A stretch of DNA of 46,423 nt from Planctomycetaceae bacterium (GTDB lineage: Bacteria > Planctomycetota > Planctomycetia > Gemmatales > Gemmataceae): assembly GCA_013823135.1 (NCBI GenBank), contig PNLP01000055.1, positions 1 to 46,423 on the forward strand, in the 5' to 3' direction. The position numbers were made by a program, and so were the translations under genes. Shown piece by piece: positions 43,178 through 46,423 of this stretch; within the stretch, counting starts at the first letter, position 1, and every line of letters starts with the position of its first letter. The notes under the pieces are model-generated. The model made no database searches. It was not told where the DNA came from and saw only the letters and a program-made list of their open reading frames with translations.

Positions 43178-43186
43178 TGCTATAAT
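43178..43186 (+). promoter_or_regulatory. Extended -10 promoter (TGC TATAAT) of the hybrid kinase gene
   Basis: A perfect TATAAT with the TGn extension ends 37 bases before the ATG at 43224. A start site near 43193 would give a ~31-base leader, and the alternative ATG at 43191 would be lost from the message, which supports the 43224 start. The -35 region has no good match, as expected for an extended -10 promoter. Confidence 0.6.
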
Positions 43187-43223
43187 CAGCATGTCGCGAA
43201 CTTCGCTGCCCACGGGAACGCGC

Positions 43224-44873
43224 ATGTCGTCGCTGCCACCCACCGCCGAGCCGAATACCCATCCACCCACTCAGCCGGAATCGCCAGAACTCCAGCGTGT
43301 CTCGCAGCGTCTTTCGGACCACCTGGCCCGAACGGAAGCCTGGATGCTTGACGCCCTCGAAGGGGCGATGATGCTGGGGTGGGAACTGAATCTGCTCACC
43401 AACCGCTGGTCCACCTCGGCCGACGTGCCGGATTACTTCGGCGTTCCCCGTGGGCCAGACTACACCGAACCCATCCACGCTGCCGTGGTGATCCACCCCG
43501 AAGACTTCCCGATGGTGCTCGCCAAACGGCAACACGCAATCGATTCCGGGGAACCAACCCGATACGAATTTCGCGGCCGCTACCCTGCACCCGACGGAAC
43601 AGAACGCTGGTTCACGACTCGCTGCCACGCACTACGAGACATCAACGGGAACCCCGTTCGCCTCCTCGGAGTGACCACGGATGTGAGCGATCGAAAGCGT
43701 GCGGATGCAACCCGTGCAGCCCTCGACCGCCAACTTCTCGACGCTCAGAAATGGGAGAGCCTCGGCGTTCTCGCCGGTGGTGTCGCGCACGACTTCAACA
43801 ACATCCTCACCATTATCCTGGGCAGCGCAGGGATCGCCCGAAAGGGATTGCCGCCGCAGAGTACCGCAATTCCGCATCTGGAGCAGATCGAGCAGGCATC
43901 GCGGCGTGCGGCTGATCTGTGCCGCCAGTTACTCGCGTACACGGGTCGCGGGCATGTTCAGGCCGCGAATGCCGATCTGAACGTGCTGATTCGTTCGTCG
44001 GCTGCGATCTTCGGGATTCAGGCATCGGAAGCGGCGACCGTCCGGTATGACCTTGGCGAGAATCTCCCCGCCGTTCGAGCCGACCCCGCACAGGTTCGGC
44101 AGGTGTTAATCAACCTGGCGATGAACGCGGCCGAAGCCGTGGGCGACGCGGTCGGTGAAATCCGGATCGCGACACAGAGCCTGAACGTGACAACCGAAGC
44201 CAATGTCGGCTATCACTTGCCCCCGAGCCCCGGGCAGTACGTGCGACTGGCGGTATCAGATACAGGGCCGGGGATCTCGCCAGAGGTGAAGGCCCACATG
44301 TTCGACCCATTCTTCACCACGAAGTTCGCGGGCCGTGGGCTGGGCCTTTCCGCGGTGCTGGGGATCATGCGATTGCACGGCGGAGCCATCCGGGTGACAA
44401 CCGCTCCCGGCAACACGATGATCGAAGTGCTGTGGCCGGCAATACGCGAGATGCCCAGCGTTGCCACGTTAGCCGTGACCGCTACCCAACCCGCTCCACA
44501 CGCCGCTGCCAAGGCGCTCGTCGTTGACGATGAGATGTATGTTCGCGAGATGGCGGTCTGCGCGATGCAGGAACTCGGCTACGAATCCCTGGTGGCCGGC
44601 GACGGAGCCACTGCCCTCGACCTGTTTCAGCAGAACCGCGGTGAAGTTCAGATTGCCGTGCTCGACGTGATGATGCCAGGGATGACGGGCGATCAGTTAC
44701 TCCAGGCGTTGCGGGTGTTGCAGCCCGATTTGCCAGCCGTGGTTATCAGCGGGTTCACCGATCGCCGAACGATCAAGACAGGCCCAGGCACGCGAACGGA
44801 GTTCCTTCAGAAGCCATTCCACCCGGAAGATTTGATCGCCGTCGTGGAACGGATGATGAAAGTCGGCGCATGA
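43224..44873 (+). CDS. PAS-domain hybrid histidine kinase with receiver domain
   Basis: 549 aa, no membrane segment, so a cytoplasmic sensor. Order: PAS_3 domain (~45-160, VPDYFGVPRGP, VIHPEDFPMV, FRGRYPAPDGTERWF), a dimerisation/phosphoacceptor helix with H189 in GGVAHDFNNILT, the ATPase domain with N-box LINLAMNAAEA, G1 box DTGPGIS, and FFTTKFAGRGLGLSAVLG, then a C-terminal receiver with D481 in IAVLDVMMPGMTG and the lysine in FLQKPFHP. The VAHDFNN type is the NtrB-like subset. Receiver at the C-terminus implies a phosphorelay to an unlinked output. It converges with the DUF4139 gene. Confidence 0.92.
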   Translation: MSSLPPTAEPNTHPPTQPESPELQRVSQRLSDHLARTEAWMLDALEGAMMLGWELNLLTNRWSTSADVPDYFGVPRGPDYTEPIHAAVVIHPEDFPMVLAKRQHAIDSGEPTRYEFRGRYPAPDGTERWFTTRCHALRDINGNPVRLLGVTTDVSDRKRADATRAALDRQLLDAQKWESLGVLAGGVAHDFNNILTIILGSAGIARKGLPPQSTAIPHLEQIEQASRRAADLCRQLLAYTGRGHVQAANADLNVLIRSSAAIFGIQASEAATVRYDLGENLPAVRADPAQVRQVLINLAMNAAEAVGDAVGEIRIATQSLNVTTEANVGYHLPPSPGQYVRLAVSDTGPGISPEVKAHMFDPFFTTKFAGRGLGLSAVLGIMRLHGGAIRVTTAPGNTMIEVLWPAIREMPSVATLAVTATQPAPHAAAKALVVDDEMYVREMAVCAMQELGYESLVAGDGATALDLFQQNRGEVQIAVLDVMMPGMTGDQLLQALRVLQPDLPAVVISGFTDRRTIKTGPGTRTEFLQKPFHPEDLIAVVERMMKVGA

Positions 44874-44876
44874 AAA

Positions 44877-44903
44877 AGCCCACCCATTTGCGATGGGTGG
44901 GCT
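44877..44903 (-). terminator. GCCCACCCAT hairpin terminator, copy 3, with T-run
   Basis: An 11-bp perfect stem with a 5-base loop, immediately beyond the stop of the hybrid kinase gene and 16 bases past the stop of the opposing DUF4139 gene. On the minus strand GGGCTTTTTCA follows the stem, so it is a textbook intrinsic terminator for that gene; on the plus strand it may also stop the kinase transcript. Confidence 0.8.
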
Positions 44904-44919
44904 CGTGGGACATTTCGCA

Positions 44920-46423
44920 TCAGTCGCCGATGTTGGCGAGGTAATCGTCGTACTTCTTGCGAGCCTTAAACTCATCGTCCATGAGCTTCTTCTGCTTGGC
45001 GGTGAGGGTGTCGATTTCCTTTTCCTGATCGGAGAGCTTCTTGAGGTAGGTGGCGTAGACCTCCGCTTCCTTCGGCGTCTCACGCAGGTTCTTGCGGATG
45101 CGGTCCTGATCCTGATTCAACCGTTGCAGGTCGGAGATGACCTGAGTCAGTTCGCGGCGTGAGAAGTCCCACGATTCCTTCACCTTCAGAGCCTGGGTCA
45201 GTTGTTGCTTCAGTTCGGGGCTGGCTTCCGCAAGGTTGATGAAGTAGCGGATCGTGTCGTCGCTGTTGTTCGTCAGGGTGACGCTGTTGGCGATCTCCTT
45301 CTCTTCCTTGACCGTGAAGGTCTTGGTTTCGCCTGTCTTCACTGCGGTCTGGAAGCGGTAGACATCTGGGGTGTCTTCCACGGGCTTCTCGGTATCGATG
45401 ATCTTGAACTGCTGGTTGGTGCGGTTCGCGTGCTCGATCAACAGCGTGCGGTCTGTCTGGCTGCGGTTGATGATGCGGTACTTCTTCTCTTCGGTCAGTT
45501 TGGTCTTGGTCGTCACGATACCGCGAACGGCCTTCACGCTGGTGATCTTCTGGGTGCCGGGGCCGACCTGCGGATCGACTTCGGTGCCGAGGTCGATCGC
45601 GTAGCTCACGAGCCGTTCTTCGTTCGGCTGAACGTCCAGCACGCGGGTATCACCAGCGTAGACGCTACCTTCGAACACCGTGATCGGTCCCTGGTTCAAG
45701 TGAGCACCACTCGTGTTCTTGAACTTGAGGCCCAGCAGCGGGTGCGTCTTCTGTACGCCCTGGTTGTAGATCGAGACCTTCTGCCCCTCGACTTCCTTGC
45801 CCACGATTGGCAACATCGCGCTCTTCTGGCGACCCAGCGTCACAGGGTGATCGATCGTGTACTGGAAGAAGTCGCCCAGTGCGCCCGCAGTCGCCGCATT
45901 CCCCGCGACGCCAAGGTTCGGCCGCCGACCCAGTTCCGCAGCCAAGTCTCGGGCGTGCTTGGCATCCTGGTCGTTCCCCTGGAACGCGTTTCGGTCAAAC
46001 GCCGGCGCGGCCTTTCCGGCGGGTCCGCCCAATCCCTCACTTCGGCCGCGGACCTGTTCTTGCAATTTCTTGGACTTTTCGACTCCATCGACGGCATCTT
46101 TCAACGCCTGTCGCTCCTCGTTTTCCTTGCCAAACCCACCGCGATAGGTGACGGGTCGCAGCGATGCGAAGAGTTCGGGTTCAACCGTGGGGCGGTTGAT
46201 GTAGAGCGGGTTGTACAGGTCCATCTTGAAGCTGATCGGGCGACCCGAAACCAACGCCATCTTCACGCCGGCCCAGTCTTCATCCGTCGGGTTCTCGACC
46301 ATCGCCCAGCCTTGGAGGTACGGCTTCTCCTTGTCGGCGAGCACCATGCGGTAGCTCGTCTTCCAAATCGGGGCTTCGACAACGTAGCCGACTTGCACCT
46401 TACGCTGACCATCGCCAGCGAAG
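44920..46423 (-). CDS. DUF4139-domain protein, C-terminal part (runs off the window)
   Basis: 501 residues are visible and the frame stays open to base 46423, so the N-terminus lies beyond the window. The visible start, QRKVQVGYVVEAPIWKTSY, is the conserved DUF4139 start, and the family is normally preceded by a coiled-coil region. Inside: DWAGVKMALVSGRPISFK, SVYAGDTRVLDVQPNEERLVSYAID, VTLTNNSDDTIRYFI. The middle has a disordered Gly/Ala-rich part (GPAGKAAPAF, GNAATAGALG) and the C-terminal ~110 residues are a long charged coiled coil. Related to mucoidy-inhibitor (MuiA)-type proteins of unknown role. Surface or periplasmic location is probable. Confidence 0.85.
   Translation of the reverse strand, partial: FAGDGQRKVQVGYVVEAPIWKTSYRMVLADKEKPYLQGWAMVENPTDEDWAGVKMALVSGRPISFKMDLYNPLYINRPTVEPELFASLRPVTYRGGFGKENEERQALKDAVDGVEKSKKLQEQVRGRSEGLGGPAGKAAPAFDRNAFQGNDQDAKHARDLAAELGRRPNLGVAGNAATAGALGDFFQYTIDHPVTLGRQKSAMLPIVGKEVEGQKVSIYNQGVQKTHPLLGLKFKNTSGAHLNQGPITVFEGSVYAGDTRVLDVQPNEERLVSYAIDLGTEVDPQVGPGTQKITSVKAVRGIVTTKTKLTEEKKYRIINRSQTDRTLLIEHANRTNQQFKIIDTEKPVEDTPDVYRFQTAVKTGETKTFTVKEEKEIANSVTLTNNSDDTIRYFINLAEASPELKQQLTQALKVKESWDFSRRELTQVISDLQRLNQDQDRIRKNLRETPKEAEVYATYLKKLSDQEKEIDTLTAKQKKLMDDEFKARKKYDDYLANIGD

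Noticed and set aside
43173..43223. Upstream starts of the hybrid kinase (43173, 43191)
   Set aside because: They overlap or precede the extended -10 promoter, so would not be in the message; the added residues look non-conserved.
1..46423. CRISPR array, tRNA, rRNA or complete transposon
   Set aside because: No direct repeat with regular spacing, no clover-leaf with CCA-type end, no rRNA-like stretch and no integrase or transposase frame were seen.

Overview
The window reads as chromosomal DNA of a planctomycete, most likely family Gemmataceae. The evidence is the protein families present: a PVC-type CxxCH cytochrome with a dehydrogenase-like propeller, a DUF1549/DUF1553 cytochrome, a DUF1559 pseudopilin, a DUF1570 protein, PQQ-like propellers, and a 224-residue protein (39610-40284) whose C-terminal motif I recognise only from Gemmata-type genomes. 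DNA is GC-rich with many GTG/TTG starts. I saw no rRNA, tRNA, CRISPR array, integrase or transposase.

Layout. 1-2.6 kb: an orphan BFD-type [2Fe-2S] protein, then a conflict-type locus: a GHKL (MORC/MutL-like) ATPase and a PD-(D/E)XK-like nuclease in two overlapping frames joined by an A8 tract and a GTGA overlap. It runs head-on into a truncated DUF1016 (YhcG-like) nuclease fragment. 2.6-6.7 kb: polyphosphate kinase 1, a tail-anchored DnaJ-like protein and an HU-family protein with a long basic tail. 6.7-7.0 kb: a long inverted repeat. 7.0-9.8 kb: three tandem WD40 paralogues. 9.9-16.5 kb: arginine dihydrolase-like enzyme, sugar-nucleotide epimerase, homoserine dehydrogenase, DUF1559 protein, HAD protein, Uma2 protein and UbiX. 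16.7-21.3 kb: DUF1570 putative metalloprotease, SPL-like radical SAM protein, and a coupled pair of dipeptide-epimerase-like enzyme and alpha/beta hydrolase.

21.3-31.7 kb is a minus-strand run of secreted proteins: PVC cytochrome, a 1079-residue glycoside-hydrolase-like protein, a small membrane protein, a propeller, and a beta-lactamase-fold/VanX fusion. The last two domains fit D-Ala-D-Ala or peptidoglycan-fragment metabolism. 31.7-37.7 kb: a secreted esterase, an SDR, membrane-anchored MsrA, two tandem PQQ-like propellers and a glycine-zipper lipoprotein. 37.9-43.0 kb: RraA-like protein translationally coupled to a Tat-type xylose-isomerase-like barrel, the Gemmata-type protein, and the DUF1553 cytochrome. 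43.2-46.4 kb: a cytoplasmic PAS/kinase/receiver hybrid and the C-terminal part of a DUF4139 protein cut by the window edge.

Intergenic DNA is rich in structured repeats: four copies of a palindrome-within-palindrome family with GGCGAGCG ends, three GCCCACCCAT hairpin terminators, and three copies of a TTCTTCCAGAC/GGTTCCAGG element. The most interesting items are the split ATPase-nuclease locus and these repeat families.
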